Assembly: GCA_965657965.1 (NCBI GenBank)
Contig: CBFHQM010000022.1
Location: forward strand, 1 to 43,474
Direction: 5' to 3'
DNA from: UBA8752 sp965657965
GTDB taxonomy: Bacteria > Bacteroidota > Bacteroidia > Flavobacteriales_D > Sanyastnellaceae
Length of the DNA stretch: 43,474 nucleotides
Shown here: positions 15,978 to 24,759 of the stretch, piece by piece
How the letters are laid out: each line of letters starts with the position of its first letter
How positions within the stretch are numbered: the stretch's first letter is position 1
Notes under the pieces: model-generated
Seen by the model: only the letters and a program-made list of their open reading frames with translations
What the model was told of the DNA's origin: nothing
Database searches by the model: none
Made by a program: the position numbers and the translations under genes

Positions 15978-16346
15978 TCAAAGGTCTTCGAAGCGAACCT
16001 CGTCGTCTTGGGCGCTTTGCCCCTCTGAACGACGCGGACCATTGGGCTCTCCAGACTGGAAGTCTCCCGTGCCTTGCAACTCGGCAATCTTTTCTAGAGA
16101 ATCCCGAAGGCCATCGGCAAATTTCTCGAAATCCTCCTTGTACAGGAAGAGCTTGTGCTTGCTGTAGCTGACCTCTCCAGAGGCATTGGTCTGCCGCTTG
16201 CTTTCGGTCACCGTGAGGTAAAGATCCTTGGCTCGGGTCGCACGGATGTCAAAAAAATAAGTGCGTTTCCCAGCCTTCACTGAAATGGTATGCACGTCTT
16301 CCTCTCTGCGGTCGCCTCTTGACCAATCTTGATTGTGATCACCCAT
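15978..16346 (-). CDS. DUF3276 / PUR family DNA- or RNA-binding protein
   Basis: A 122-residue protein with a single PUR-alpha-like repeat: VHTISVKAGKRTYFFDIRA, then DLYLTVTESKR and HKLFLYKEDFEKFADGL. Bacterial members of this family bind single-stranded nucleic acid in vitro; the cellular role is not settled. The C-terminal ~35 residues are acidic and low in complexity. The start at 16346 (MGDHNQDW) is the first ATG. A TAACTTTTG sequence about 18 bases upstream may be its promoter box. Confidence 0.85.
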   Translation of the reverse strand: MGDHNQDWSRGDRREEDVHTISVKAGKRTYFFDIRATRAKDLYLTVTESKRQTNASGEVSYSKHKLFLYKEDFEKFADGLRDSLEKIAELQGTGDFQSGEPNGPRRSEGQSAQDDEVRFEDL

Positions 16347-16391
16347 GTCTCCAAGTTGTTGGAGCAAAAGTTAAGACAATCCCTTCCGTTT

Positions 16392-19055
16392 TTACCGCAT
16401 GAGCAGAATCTGCCCTGAGTATGTGAATGGAATCCGAAGCTGGTCCTCCAAATACACTTGATACAAATACATGCCGTCTGGCGCGTAGTGGGTACCGGAC
16501 TTCACTTCGCCTTGCCAAAGCGCTTCGGGGTCTGTGGTGCTGAACACGATTTCGCCCCACCGGTTGTAGATCGTACAGCGGTAAGCTGCAGTTCCCGTGG
16601 TAACCGGCTGCCAAGCGTCGTTTAACCCATCGTTGTTCGGAGAGAAGCTGTTCGGGGCATAAAAAAGCGTGCCATTGACCCCGACCTCGCCTTGGGCCAC
16701 AGCCGTGCATCCAAACTCGTTGATGACCGTCTGCGTGACATTAAATACCCCCGCTCCCTGAAAGACATAAGCTGGACTGGACTGGTCACTCGACCCGCCA
16801 TCTCCGAAATTGTAAAAGTGTTGCGTTGCCCCCAAGCTCAAATCTTCGACCTGCACAAAAGGCTCCAATATGTCCACGATGTTGGGTTCAATGGCAAAGC
16901 CAGCGGAGGGCTCTGGATGCACCTCAATCATGGCCGTCTTGGTTTGGGCCAAATCTTGAACGCAAAATCCAGTCGTGCTCATCTCCAGCGTCACGGTATA
17001 CATTCCAGGCAAAGCATACACATGAGACGGGTTGGGCAGGGTAGAGGTGGTGCCGTCTCCGAAATACCACGTGTAAGCTGCAGCCGTTTCGGTCTGAGAA
17101 AAGTTTTCGAAGCTCACCGGCAACGATGGACATCCCGAAATTGGACCGCCGTCAAATCCGATGCTCGGGTCAAACAAGACTTCCACCTCTGTTTCAAAAT
17201 CCCGCTCGCACCCCTCTGCCGTTACCGTAACGGTCACCGGATAAATGCCCGGTTCGGGAAAGGACAATCCTTGCAAAAATGGTCCCGCATCTTGGATGGC
17301 TGCACCCGGAGCGTAATCCCAATCAAAGGAAGCATTCGGGTCGGTTACGCCAATCGCTTCTAGATTGAAGCTGTGCTCTTGAAAACACTCCGGCTGGGGT
17401 TGGGCCACAAAGGGTTCGAGCAACCAAGCCACCTCAAACACCTCGGAAGTCGTGTCCGGACACTGAAGCGCTGCGGCGGCCACGAGCTCGACCTCATAAG
17501 AACCGGGTCCTTCGTAAGTCCAAGTTGGAAAGGCATCAAAACTCACGTCATCATTGCCGGGAACACCAAACGTCCACACGTAGTTGTCGCTGTTTTCGCT
17601 GGCATTTTCGAAAGCCAACGAGAAACCAGAACAGAACTCTTCTTGTGGAACAATAGACGCCACGGGTGCGGGCGGGGGGTTCCAGTCGAGCACTCCGCTG
17701 CCTACGCACCCATTCGATACAATGGTCAGTTCTGCGGCGGCGTCTTCAACGCCTGGAAAAGCAATCCCCCCAGGCTCGGGCAGGTCACTTAAGCCAACGG
17801 AAGCCGCTCCGCCAAACTCCCAATTGAAGGTGGCTTCCGGATAATCCTCCTCTGTGCCAAAAGTGAACACAGGAGTGCCCGTTCCACAATCCACGTCCAG
17901 CACCTCCAGCACCGGAGACAGCGGTTCAAACACCTCATAGATAGACGTACTCGAGTCTGCACAAGGCCAACCCGGGTTTGCAATCAGCTGGACTTCGTAA
18001 ACCCCCGGCTCAGGGAAGGTGAAGGTGGGGTTGGGAAGATTCGATGTGTCACTCTCAATCCCGTCCACACCAAAGTCCCACAAGAAAAAAGTGGCGTTGA
18101 TGGAAAACTGCTGGAACTCCAACGTCTCCCCAATGCAAAGCTGCTCGCCTGTCTGGTTCGCCACAAGCGAGGTGATGTTGGGATCGCATACCGTGACGTT
18201 CATCTGAAAATCTCGGTTCGATGTACTCAACAATGAACCATCTCGCCATTCCTCTACACAAATGCCGATGGCATACTGGCCAGCAGATGTTGGCATTCCG
18301 GTAAGGTAACCCGTCACCGGATCAATGGTAAAGCCAGGGGCCCCATCGATTGGATCTGTGGCAGAATAACCAGCCGCCCAATTGACAGGGGTGTAGGGCG
18401 GTCCATTGGGCGGATTGGGGGCGGGCTCATTGGGCGTTCCGCCAAACAGTGGAGCGCACAATGAATAGGCCAAACTGTCTCCATCCAAATCGATGGCACT
18501 GTGGTCGAAGAAAAAATCAAAGCCGGCGCAAAGGGCGACGGGAGGTAGGCTGTTCCAAGTCGGACTGCTGTTGGGCTCTGTGGTTTGAAGTGTCCCTGGG
18601 ATTTCGGTCGTGAACGTCGCACCGGCATCATCCGGACTGGTCAAATTCACAATGGATGGGTTTCGGCAGCAACGCTGATAACTGAGTGTGAACCCCGTTG
18701 CAGAAGTCCCCAGGTTGATGACCTGTTCGTAAACGGCCTGCTCGACACAAACCGAAGGCGGCGGTGTCCCGCAGGGATTCTCCAGCACCACAGGCAATTC
18801 GTCTACATTTTGAAAAGAGAGCGGGATGTTGATCAAATCCACCAGCTGACCAGCAGAGTTGAAGACCCCCACCGAAGCTTGGTTGTCGAAACCCGTTCCA
18901 TTTTGGTTGGTCGGGCCGCAGTCACGATACACAACCAACCTTACCCGATAAACCCCATCTCCAAGGTCTTCATAGCTCAGCTCACCACCCACAATGTGCG
19001 TCGCCCCTAAAGAACCGCAGAGGCTCAACAGCACAAAAAGGAGGACATGGCGCAT
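16392..19055 (-). CDS. Large secreted PKD-domain protein with gliding-motility-type CTD (T9SS type B)
   Basis: An 887-residue surface or secreted protein. The signal peptide (MRHVLLFVLLSLCGSLG) is followed by THIVGGELSYEDLGDGVY, an N-terminal module common to Bacteroidota surface proteins, with several Cys. About six PKD-like Ig domains follow, recognisable by W-x-F-G and PGxYxVxL patterns (WDFG near 405, WYFGDG near 735, YNFGDGG near 800). The last ~85 residues start with NSFSPNNDGLND and contain IYNRWGEIVF and PDGMYLYQVYLE, the CHU_C/TIGR04131 sorting domain recognised by the T9SS. Likely an adhesin or matrix protein. The start at 19055 is the ATG that opens the signal peptide. Confidence 0.9.
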   Translation of the reverse strand: MRHVLLFVLLSLCGSLGATHIVGGELSYEDLGDGVYRVRLVVYRDCGPTNQNGTGFDNQASVGVFNSAGQLVDLINIPLSFQNVDELPVVLENPCGTPPPSVCVEQAVYEQVINLGTSATGFTLSYQRCCRNPSIVNLTSPDDAGATFTTEIPGTLQTTEPNSSPTWNSLPPVALCAGFDFFFDHSAIDLDGDSLAYSLCAPLFGGTPNEPAPNPPNGPPYTPVNWAAGYSATDPIDGAPGFTIDPVTGYLTGMPTSAGQYAIGICVEEWRDGSLLSTSNRDFQMNVTVCDPNITSLVANQTGEQLCIGETLEFQQFSINATFFLWDFGVDGIESDTSNLPNPTFTFPEPGVYEVQLIANPGWPCADSSTSIYEVFEPLSPVLEVLDVDCGTGTPVFTFGTEEDYPEATFNWEFGGAASVGLSDLPEPGGIAFPGVEDAAAELTIVSNGCVGSGVLDWNPPPAPVASIVPQEEFCSGFSLAFENASENSDNYVWTFGVPGNDDVSFDAFPTWTYEGPGSYEVELVAAAALQCPDTTSEVFEVAWLLEPFVAQPQPECFQEHSFNLEAIGVTDPNASFDWDYAPGAAIQDAGPFLQGLSFPEPGIYPVTVTVTAEGCERDFETEVEVLFDPSIGFDGGPISGCPSLPVSFENFSQTETAAAYTWYFGDGTTSTLPNPSHVYALPGMYTVTLEMSTTGFCVQDLAQTKTAMIEVHPEPSAGFAIEPNIVDILEPFVQVEDLSLGATQHFYNFGDGGSSDQSSPAYVFQGAGVFNVTQTVINEFGCTAVAQGEVGVNGTLFYAPNSFSPNNDGLNDAWQPVTTGTAAYRCTIYNRWGEIVFSTTDPEALWQGEVKSGTHYAPDGMYLYQVYLEDQLRIPFTYSGQILLMR

Positions 19056-19124
19056 AAACAGGTAGGATCTAGGCTTGAGACAAAATACAAACCGACAAGC
19101 CCACATAAAGTTGCATCGAACGGC

Positions 19125-19132
19125 CAAATTTA
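19125..19132 (-). promoter_or_regulatory. Candidate -7 box of the PKD surface-protein gene (TAAATTTG)
   Basis: An exact TAnnTTTG match on the minus strand, 69 bases before the ATG at 19055. A closer variant, TATTTTG, lies at about 19081-19087. No well-spaced -33 TTG was found for either. Confidence 0.3.
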
Positions 19133-19204
19133 GCCGGCATGGTGCGCTGGACGAACAATGTCCGACCTTTGCCACATCTGTACTGAGTGCAGGAACAAAG
19201 ATTG

Positions 19205-20767
19205 ATGATCGATACACACAGCGCCAACGAAGAGTTGGCCCCCCAAGACGCGTCCGAGTCCAACGAAGGGCACACAGAAGCCGAGGCGCAGGAAGCGCTG
19301 ACCCCTGACGCATCGGAAGAAACCCCAGAAGCAGAAGAAAAGCCCGAGGAGCCCAAAAAGCTCCCTTTCAGAGAATTGCCGCTCTGTGAGCCCGTTCAAG
19401 AGGGCCTGCAGTCCATGGGTTTTGAAATGGCCACGCCCATTCAAACCTTGGCCATTCCTCCCATCACGGAAGGAAAAGACTTGATTGGCATTGCCCAAAC
19501 CGGAACAGGAAAAACGGCCGCGTTTCTTCTTCCTACGATGCACAACATTTATGAGAGGGGAGGAGGAGACCACATTAAGTGCCTGATCATTACCCCCACT
19601 CGAGAACTCGCCCTGCAGATCGACCAAGCCACAGAGGGTTTTGGTTATTTCTCCGGCACCTCCAGCGTGGCGATTTACGGCGGCGGCAGCGGCAGCGACT
19701 TTGATAGAGAAAAGAACGCACTGACCACAGGCGTCGACATTGCCATTGTGACCCCGGGCCGCATGATTAGCCACATGAATTTGGGCTATGTCGATTTAAG
19801 CAAACTCGAGGTCCTCATTTTGGACGAAGCCGACCGCATGTTGGACATGGGATTCCTCGGCGACATCAACCGAATTGCCGAACACTGCAACCCGGAAAGA
19901 CAAACCTTGCTGTTCAGCGCAACGATGCCAGAGCGCATTGGAAAGCTGGCCAACTCCATGCTCAAGGACCCCGTTACGGTTCAAATCGCATTGTCTCGTC
20001 CTGCAGAGAAGGTGATCCAAGCGGCCTATCCCGTACACGACGACCAAAAGCCCCACCTCTTGGTGAGCTTGCTCAAAGGACGAGGACTCAAGTCTGTGAT
20101 TGTTTTCTCTAGCCGGAAACGCTCCATCTCCATCATTGCGCGCTCTTTGTCCAAAGCGGGGCTCAATGTGGGCTCCATCAGTTCTGACCTGGAACAAAAG
20201 GACAGAGAGGATGTCATGCGACGGTTTAGAAACCGGAAGATTCACATCTTGGTGGCCACGGACGTGGTAAGCCGAGGCATTGACATCGACAACATAGAGA
20301 TGGTCATCAATTATGATGTCCCTCCAAATGAAGAGGATTACGTGCACCGTATCGGACGGACCGCCCGCGCGGAACGTTCTGGCATGGGCATTACGCTGAT
20401 TACGCCCGGTGAAATGCGCAACTTCTCGAAAATCGAGAAGCTGATCGGCATGGAAGTCCGGAAGGAGCCTTTGCCTGCGGAGTTGGGTGCAGGCCCTAAA
20501 TACGATCCGAACGCACCCTCGGACCGGGGTCGAGGTGGTGGCCGAGGTGGCAATCGTGGCGGTGGCGGTCGTGGTCGGCATGGCAACCGCAATGGCGGTG
20601 GCGGTGGTGGTCGCAACAACGACAGGCGAAAAGGCGGTGGGTCGCGCAATGAAGGCGGCGGAAATCGCGGTGGTCAAGGCGGTGGAAATCGCGGCGGCCA
20701 AGGCGGCGGAAATCGCGGCGGCCAAGGCGGCGGAAATCGCGGTGGCGGATCCGGAGGTACGGCATAA
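19205..20767 (+). CDS. DEAD-box RNA helicase with RGG-type tail
   Basis: A 520-residue ATP-dependent RNA helicase. After an acidic, low-complexity N-terminal ~55 residues come the Q motif (MATPIQTLAIPPITEGKDL), Walker A AQTGTGKTAAF, PTRELALQ, TPGRMI, DEAD, SAT, VATDVVSRGIDI and HRIGRTARA. The C-terminal ~90 residues are almost only Gly, Arg, Asn and Gln (RGG-like) and include a perfect-frame tandem repeat. The start at 19205 (MIDTHSANEE) is the first ATG; a GTG 6 codons earlier is possible. Probably acts in ribosome assembly or mRNA turnover. msrB follows 2 bases after the stop. Confidence 0.96.
   Translation: MIDTHSANEELAPQDASESNEGHTEAEAQEALTPDASEETPEAEEKPEEPKKLPFRELPLCEPVQEGLQSMGFEMATPIQTLAIPPITEGKDLIGIAQTGTGKTAAFLLPTMHNIYERGGGDHIKCLIITPTRELALQIDQATEGFGYFSGTSSVAIYGGGSGSDFDREKNALTTGVDIAIVTPGRMISHMNLGYVDLSKLEVLILDEADRMLDMGFLGDINRIAEHCNPERQTLLFSATMPERIGKLANSMLKDPVTVQIALSRPAEKVIQAAYPVHDDQKPHLLVSLLKGRGLKSVIVFSSRKRSISIIARSLSKAGLNVGSISSDLEQKDREDVMRRFRNRKIHILVATDVVSRGIDIDNIEMVINYDVPPNEEDYVHRIGRTARAERSGMGITLITPGEMRNFSKIEKLIGMEVRKEPLPAELGAGPKYDPNAPSDRGRGGGRGGNRGGGGRGRHGNRNGGGGGGRNNDRRKGGGSRNEGGGNRGGQGGGNRGGQGGGNRGGQGGGNRGGGSGGTA
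20660..20755 (+). repeat. 24-base coding tandem repeat, four units
   Basis: Units begin at 20660, 20684, 20708 and 20732 with GGAAATCGCGG; the last one diverges at its end. Each unit encodes GNRGGQGG in the RGG tail of the helicase. Third-position differences between units show some age; the copy number may vary between strains. Confidence 0.9.
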
Positions 20768-20769
20768 GC

Positions 20770-21162
20770 ATGGCACCAGGTGACCAAAGCGAGGAAGCAC
20801 TAAAACAGAAGCTCACCCCAGAGGAGTATCGCGTGATGCGGATGAATGGGACGGAGCGCCCCTTCACAAGCCCTCTGAACAAAGAAAGCCGTGCGGGCAC
20901 CTATCACTGCAAAGTCTGTGATACTGCCTTGTACACAGGAGAGGCCAAATTCGACTCAGGCTGCGGGTGGCCCAGTTTCGACAAAGAAGTCAGCACCGAC
21001 AAAGTGACCCGAATTCGAGACATCAGTCACGGCATGATACGGATAGAGATCCGATGTACTGCCTGTGATTCTCACCTCGGCCATGTCTTTCCAGACGGCC
21101 CCACAGAAACTGGCACACGACACTGCGTAAATGGCGTTTGCCTCGCTTTTCGGCCTCAGTAA
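20770..21162 (+). CDS. msrB: Peptide-methionine (R)-S-oxide reductase
   Basis: A 130-residue MsrB that repairs R-methionine sulfoxide in proteins. The zinc site is formed by two CxxC pairs (CKVC and CTAC), SGCGWPSF and SHLGHVFPDGP are the family motifs, and the catalytic Cys is in GTRHCVNG. The ending VNGVCLAFRPQ has an extra Cys. Only 2 bases separate it from the helicase stop, so the two genes are probably co-transcribed. It converges on the ECF module, 9 bases apart. Confidence 0.96.
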   Translation: MAPGDQSEEALKQKLTPEEYRVMRMNGTERPFTSPLNKESRAGTYHCKVCDTALYTGEAKFDSGCGWPSFDKEVSTDKVTRIRDISHGMIRIEIRCTACDSHLGHVFPDGPTETGTRHCVNGVCLAFRPQ

Positions 21163-21171
21163 CGAAAGAAA

Positions 21172-21726
21172 TTATCGTCTTTTCTGGCCCGTCCTGTGGT
21201 CGCGTCGCTCTGGAGTGCCCTGATTGGGGCCCAACATTCGTTCGCCCAAGTGCTGGCGCATGTCGCGTTCAAATCGCTTTTTTGCACCCAATAACTGCAC
21301 GGCCAAACCAGGTCCAAACGCCTCGGCCACGGCTCTGACATATTCTGCCCGCAACACAGTAAAGGCCGTCTCGGCGTCCACAAGACGGTCCAACTTCTGC
21401 TTGAACACCTCCAAGGGTTCACCGCCGGCCAAGGACAATTCCCTGCGCGAAACGTGCACTGTAGAATCTGCAGCATGAATTGACCCCGAAAATTCATTGT
21501 AAACCGGCCAAAATTGCTGCCCCATTTCCACGCTTATGTCCAATTCCGATGTGAGATACGCCACAAACATTCGCTCCATGCGCTCTCGGATTTGTGCGCG
21601 GTCGGCAGCATCAGATGGCCCTGGACGCTGTGCCGAAGCGGTCACTAAAAATGTGAAGGTCAGCATGAGGCAAGTACACCTCAAAAAAGCCTTTCGGCCG
21701 ATTTCACGTTGGATTCTCGTCATCAT
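21172..21726 (-). CDS. Spy/CpxP-like periplasmic protein of ECF module ('sensor of ECF-type sigma factor')
   Basis: A 184-residue protein with a signal peptide (hydrophobic CLMLTFTFLVTASAQ near residues 18-32), then helical, charged sequence (RAQIRERMERMFVAYLTSEL, FWPVYNEF) resembling the Spy/CpxP helical fold. In Bacteroidota such proteins are often encoded last in a three-gene unit with an ECF sigma factor. The start overlaps the stop of the middle gene by one base (TGATG); a second ATG follows directly. A periplasmic stress sensor or chaperone is the likely role. Confidence 0.7.
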   Translation of the reverse strand: MMTRIQREIGRKAFLRCTCLMLTFTFLVTASAQRPGPSDAADRAQIRERMERMFVAYLTSELDISVEMGQQFWPVYNEFSGSIHAADSTVHVSRRELSLAGGEPLEVFKQKLDRLVDAETAFTVLRAEYVRAVAEAFGPGLAVQLLGAKKRFERDMRQHLGERMLGPNQGTPERRDHRTGQKRR

Positions 21727-22055
21727 CAAAAGTCCCAATTGTTCTGTCCCCAGACGTCCTGCTCCTGTGAATCCTCTTCTTCCATGACATCCAATATGAG
21801 TTGCATTTCTTCGTTGGACATCGCCTCTAACTGACAGGTCCATGTGACGCATGGCTGAGCTTTTGACTGTGTTGAAACAGCCAAGCCAATGCCCACAAGC
21901 AACGCGAGCCCCGCCGCGACACCACGCCAATTCAAGGACGCTGTGGTTGGCAACATTCTCTCTTGTTCAACGAAAGAGATGCCACGGTTCATCGAAGCAG
22001 AATCCAAACGGAATCCATCGTCGTGCGGTTGACAGTTGTCTTTGTGCAAGGGCAT
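21726..22055 (-). CDS. Small single-pass membrane protein of ECF module (possible anti-sigma factor)
   Basis: A 109-residue protein: a cytoplasmic-looking N-terminal ~45 residues, one hydrophobic helix (WRGVAAGLALLVGIGLAVS) and a short acidic C-terminal part with two Cys (PCVTWTCQLEAM). No family was recognised. Its position between the ECF sigma gene and the Spy-like gene, and its topology, suggest an anti-sigma factor, but it lacks a recognisable zinc-binding anti-sigma domain. A later ATG (MNRGISFVEQ) could be the true start. Confidence 0.65.
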   Translation of the reverse strand: MPLHKDNCQPHDDGFRLDSASMNRGISFVEQERMLPTTASLNWRGVAAGLALLVGIGLAVSTQSKAQPCVTWTCQLEAMSNEEMQLILDVMEEEDSQEQDVWGQNNWDF

Positions 22056-22091
22056 CGTGGAAATAACGGGGGGGGCAGAGGTTCGTTTAAA

Positions 22092-22640
22092 TCAAGGCCG
22101 GAAAAGGACAGAAGCCTGCGCTTCCAGAATTCGTTCGATTTTCTTTCGACCGTGATGATAGGAGGCTTTTAATGCCCCTTCGGATGTTCCTGTTTCTTCG
22201 GCAAGCAAAGCATAGGGTCTGGCATCGAAGTAGCGGGCTTGAAACACCCATCTCTGCTTGGGAGGCAACTGAGCAATGGCAGAATGCAAAAGGGCCAAAA
22301 TCCGGTCACCCTCAAAATCATCCGAAGCCAACACCGCAGCAGTGCGCTCTTCAAGTGCCGTATCAATGGACACCATTCTCCTCAAGTTTCGACGTCGGGC
22401 CGCATCCACTATCGAATTCCGAGCGATGCGCAAAAGCCAGGCCTTTCTTTGAGCCTCGTTTCCTTCGAAGCCCTCCCAAGCCTTCCATGCCTTTGTGAAG
22501 ACCAACTGGGTCACATCCTCCGCATCTTCCTTCACCAACAGCATCCGGCGAGATTGGCTCAAAACCAGTCGATAATTGGCCCGCATCCATTCCGAAAAAT
22601 CAGGCGCGGTGCGGGTTGATTTGGATGAGGGGCTGGACAT
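22092..22640 (-). CDS. ECF-type RNA polymerase sigma factor
   Basis: A 182-residue extracytoplasmic-function sigma factor. Region 2 spans about residues 20-85 (LLVKEDAEDVTQLVFTKAW, then AWLLRIARNSIVDAARRR) and region 4 about 115-170 (LPPKQRWVFQARYFD, then LLAEETGTSEGALKASYHHG). It heads the three-gene unit on the minus strand, with 36 bases before the membrane protein gene. Its regulon is unknown. No sigma-factor-like autoregulatory motif was recognised upstream. Confidence 0.95.
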   Translation of the reverse strand: MSSPSSKSTRTAPDFSEWMRANYRLVLSQSRRMLLVKEDAEDVTQLVFTKAWKAWEGFEGNEAQRKAWLLRIARNSIVDAARRRNLRRMVSIDTALEERTAAVLASDDFEGDRILALLHSAIAQLPPKQRWVFQARYFDARPYALLAEETGTSEGALKASYHHGRKKIERILEAQASVLFRP

Positions 22641-22676
22641 GCGTGAAAAAAGGGAACGGCCCGCACTCAGATAGGT

Positions 22677-23498
22677 TTAACCGAATGCCCGACTTGTGAC
22701 CGCACAAACCGCGTCAAATAAGTTCGGTGCTGTGGCCAACACCTCCCTGCCCGACAACAGGTCCTCCGGGGTTTGAACGCCTTTAAAGTCTGTGGTGCGG
22801 CCTCCAGCTTCGGTGACCAACAACAATCCCGCTGCAATGTCCCAAGGTTGCAAGCTGTATTCAAAGAAAGCGTCGAAGCGACCACACGCCACATAAGCCA
22901 AGTCAATCGCCGCTGAGCCCATGCGCCTGAGGCCCCTCGTGCCCTTGGCAAAATCAGTCAAAGCCCCCAGATAAGGCTGCATTCGGCTGAAATCCCAATG
23001 CGGGAATCCTGTGGCCACAAGCGCTTCCGAAAGTTCCGCTCTCGGCGCACAAGAAACGGGCGCACCGTTGAGCTTTGTGCCTCCACCCAAAGTCGCAGTA
23101 AAGCACTCCTTTCGGTTCGGGTCATAGACCACGGCCAAAATGGGGGAGGACCCGTCCACCAATGCCACCGACACGCAAAACACGGGAAGACCATGAATCA
23201 AATTCGTGGTCCCGTCCAACGGATCGATTACCCAACGAAACCGGGCACCATTCGCATCGCCAGCGGTGCCCTCTTCGGCAAGAAAGCCGGCTTCGGGCAA
23301 CAATTTGGACAGGCCTTTCACCAGTTGTGCCTCGGCTGCTTTGTCCACATGACTTACCAAGGAATTGAGTCCCTTCACTTCAATGTCTGACTCACTGACA
23401 CGCTGTTCAATCAATCCATCGCCCACCGGCTCAATCACCGACACGGCTTGATCCAACAGTGAGCTCAAGTCAAACGGAAAGGAAGAGGCATTGTCCAT
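22677..23498 (-). CDS. suhB: Inositol monophosphatase family protein (SuhB-like)
   Basis: A 273-residue Mg-dependent phosphatase. Metal-binding motifs: AEEGT (about 75-79), WVIDPLDGTTNLIHG (about 89-103) and the C-terminal WDIAAGLLLVTEAGG. Family members hydrolyse inositol phosphates, and some dephosphorylate other sugars or act on rRNA maturation; the substrate here is not known. It starts 21 bases after the lgt stop and is probably in the mtaB-lgt-suhB transcript. Confidence 0.93.
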   Translation of the reverse strand: MDNASSFPFDLSSLLDQAVSVIEPVGDGLIEQRVSESDIEVKGLNSLVSHVDKAAEAQLVKGLSKLLPEAGFLAEEGTAGDANGARFRWVIDPLDGTTNLIHGLPVFCVSVALVDGSSPILAVVYDPNRKECFTATLGGGTKLNGAPVSCAPRAELSEALVATGFPHWDFSRMQPYLGALTDFAKGTRGLRRMGSAAIDLAYVACGRFDAFFEYSLQPWDIAAGLLLVTEAGGRTTDFKGVQTPEDLLSGREVLATAPNLFDAVCAVTSRAFG

Positions 23499-23519
23499 GA
23501 GGGGAAAAAGAACAAGTCG

Positions 23520-24758
23520 TTAAGTCACTGTGCGAGCACGTCTCAACACAAATGCAGCAAGCAATGCCCCCCCAATGAAGGTGCAAGTCGAAATCAACTC
23601 CGCCTGGGTCAGGCTCAGGCCCAGAAATTCCATCTGCGCATTCACCCGAATCTTTTCGATAAAAAACCGCTCAACCCCATTGAACATGAGGTAAATCGAA
23701 AACAGCAAGCCCGGGGTCTTGAGCCGTTTACGAATGGACCACAACAAGGCGAAAATGCCCACGGCCATGACTGTTTCATAGAGGGAAGTGGGGTACACTC
23801 CCGGATCTAAATAGGTTCCAAACCCTTCAAAAATGGGCCAGGGGTCGTTTTCCGTAATCAACTTACCCGTATACCCTGCAGGGCGCGGGCCATACACCGC
23901 GTTCACATTGTTGGGGAACGGGTAGCTCCAAACCCAATCTGGCGCCCAAGACAGCCAATCGGGCTTTGGACGCGCATTCGGAATTCCCCAGTCTCCATCT
24001 CCACTGATTTGACATCCCATTCGCCCAATGCCATATGCGAGCATCAAGCCCGGAGCCGTGGCATCGGCCACATGCAAGAAGGGCATTTTGTGGCGCCGCG
24101 CATAAGCTGCCACCGCCAACCCGCCCACAATGAGCCCGCCATAAATGGTCAGCCCCCCAATGAAGGCTTCCAATGAAGGCGCTCTAAAAAAGGCTGCAAA
24201 TTCATCCGGGTACTCCAAGAGGTGAAAGAGCTTGGCACCCGACACCCCACCAATGGCGGCTGCAAGCGTGATGTTCCCCGTCCGTTCCCAAGGATGAACT
24301 TTTACCGTGCGTTTTTCTGGGGTATCCAAGCGCTGCTTAAGATCCTCTTTCCACCGAAACCATGCCATAACGGCCGCAACAAGCAATCCCAAAAGGGGGT
24401 AGCCATCACCACTGAACAAATGGCGCTGCGGCGCGCCCCCTCCAGCAAAGAGGTCCGAAGCATTCCAGAGCAGCCAGACCACTTTCCATCCCAGGACGAA
24501 GCCCAGAAAAGCACTCGAAGCCCAAGCGGCAAGGCCCTCGGGCTTGCCAACCCAAATCTCTCGTTCAGTGGCATCCAGTTGGCCCTCTTTCTCCTTTCTA
24601 AGCAACTCTCTCCGCAGCAGTCCACTTCCCGCAACAAACGCGAGCGCCACCAGAAGACCAAAGGAATTGACGAGTTTCAACGCCGAGATCTCGACGCCAA
24701 ACAAGTCTTGAAACAGGAAGTAAAGATTGGGGTACACAGCAGGTGATTCTGACGGCAA
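23520..24758 (-). CDS. lgt: Prolipoprotein diacylglyceryl transferase
   Basis: A 412-residue inner-membrane enzyme that adds diacylglycerol to the lipobox Cys of prolipoproteins. Multiple hydrophobic helices, FIGGLTIYGGLIVGG, the signature region LAYGIGRMGCQISGDGDWG, and YPTSLYETVMAVGIF with LMFNGVERFFIEKIR near the C-terminus. It is longer than the E. coli enzyme (about 290) because of inserted loops, as in other Bacteroidota. The signature Asn of the classical GRIGNF is Cys here. It starts one base after the mtaB stop. Confidence 0.92.
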   Translation of the reverse strand: MPSESPAVYPNLYFLFQDLFGVEISALKLVNSFGLLVALAFVAGSGLLRRELLRKEKEGQLDATEREIWVGKPEGLAAWASSAFLGFVLGWKVVWLLWNASDLFAGGGAPQRHLFSGDGYPLLGLLVAAVMAWFRWKEDLKQRLDTPEKRTVKVHPWERTGNITLAAAIGGVSGAKLFHLLEYPDEFAAFFRAPSLEAFIGGLTIYGGLIVGGLAVAAYARRHKMPFLHVADATAPGLMLAYGIGRMGCQISGDGDWGIPNARPKPDWLSWAPDWVWSYPFPNNVNAVYGPRPAGYTGKLITENDPWPIFEGFGTYLDPGVYPTSLYETVMAVGIFALLWSIRKRLKTPGLLFSIYLMFNGVERFFIEKIRVNAQMEFLGLSLTQAELISTCTFIGGALLAAFVLRRARTVT

Positions 24759-24759
24759 G

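Noticed and set aside
20660..20755. CRISPR-like regularly spaced repeats
   Set aside because: Repeats are directly tandem, in frame and without spacers; they code for the helicase tail.
19796..20800. Long open frame of 334 codons on the minus strand opposite the helicase
   Set aside because: It is the antisense shadow of the helicase and its GC-rich repeat tail; the composition (His, Arg, Asp, Ala strings) is not protein-like.
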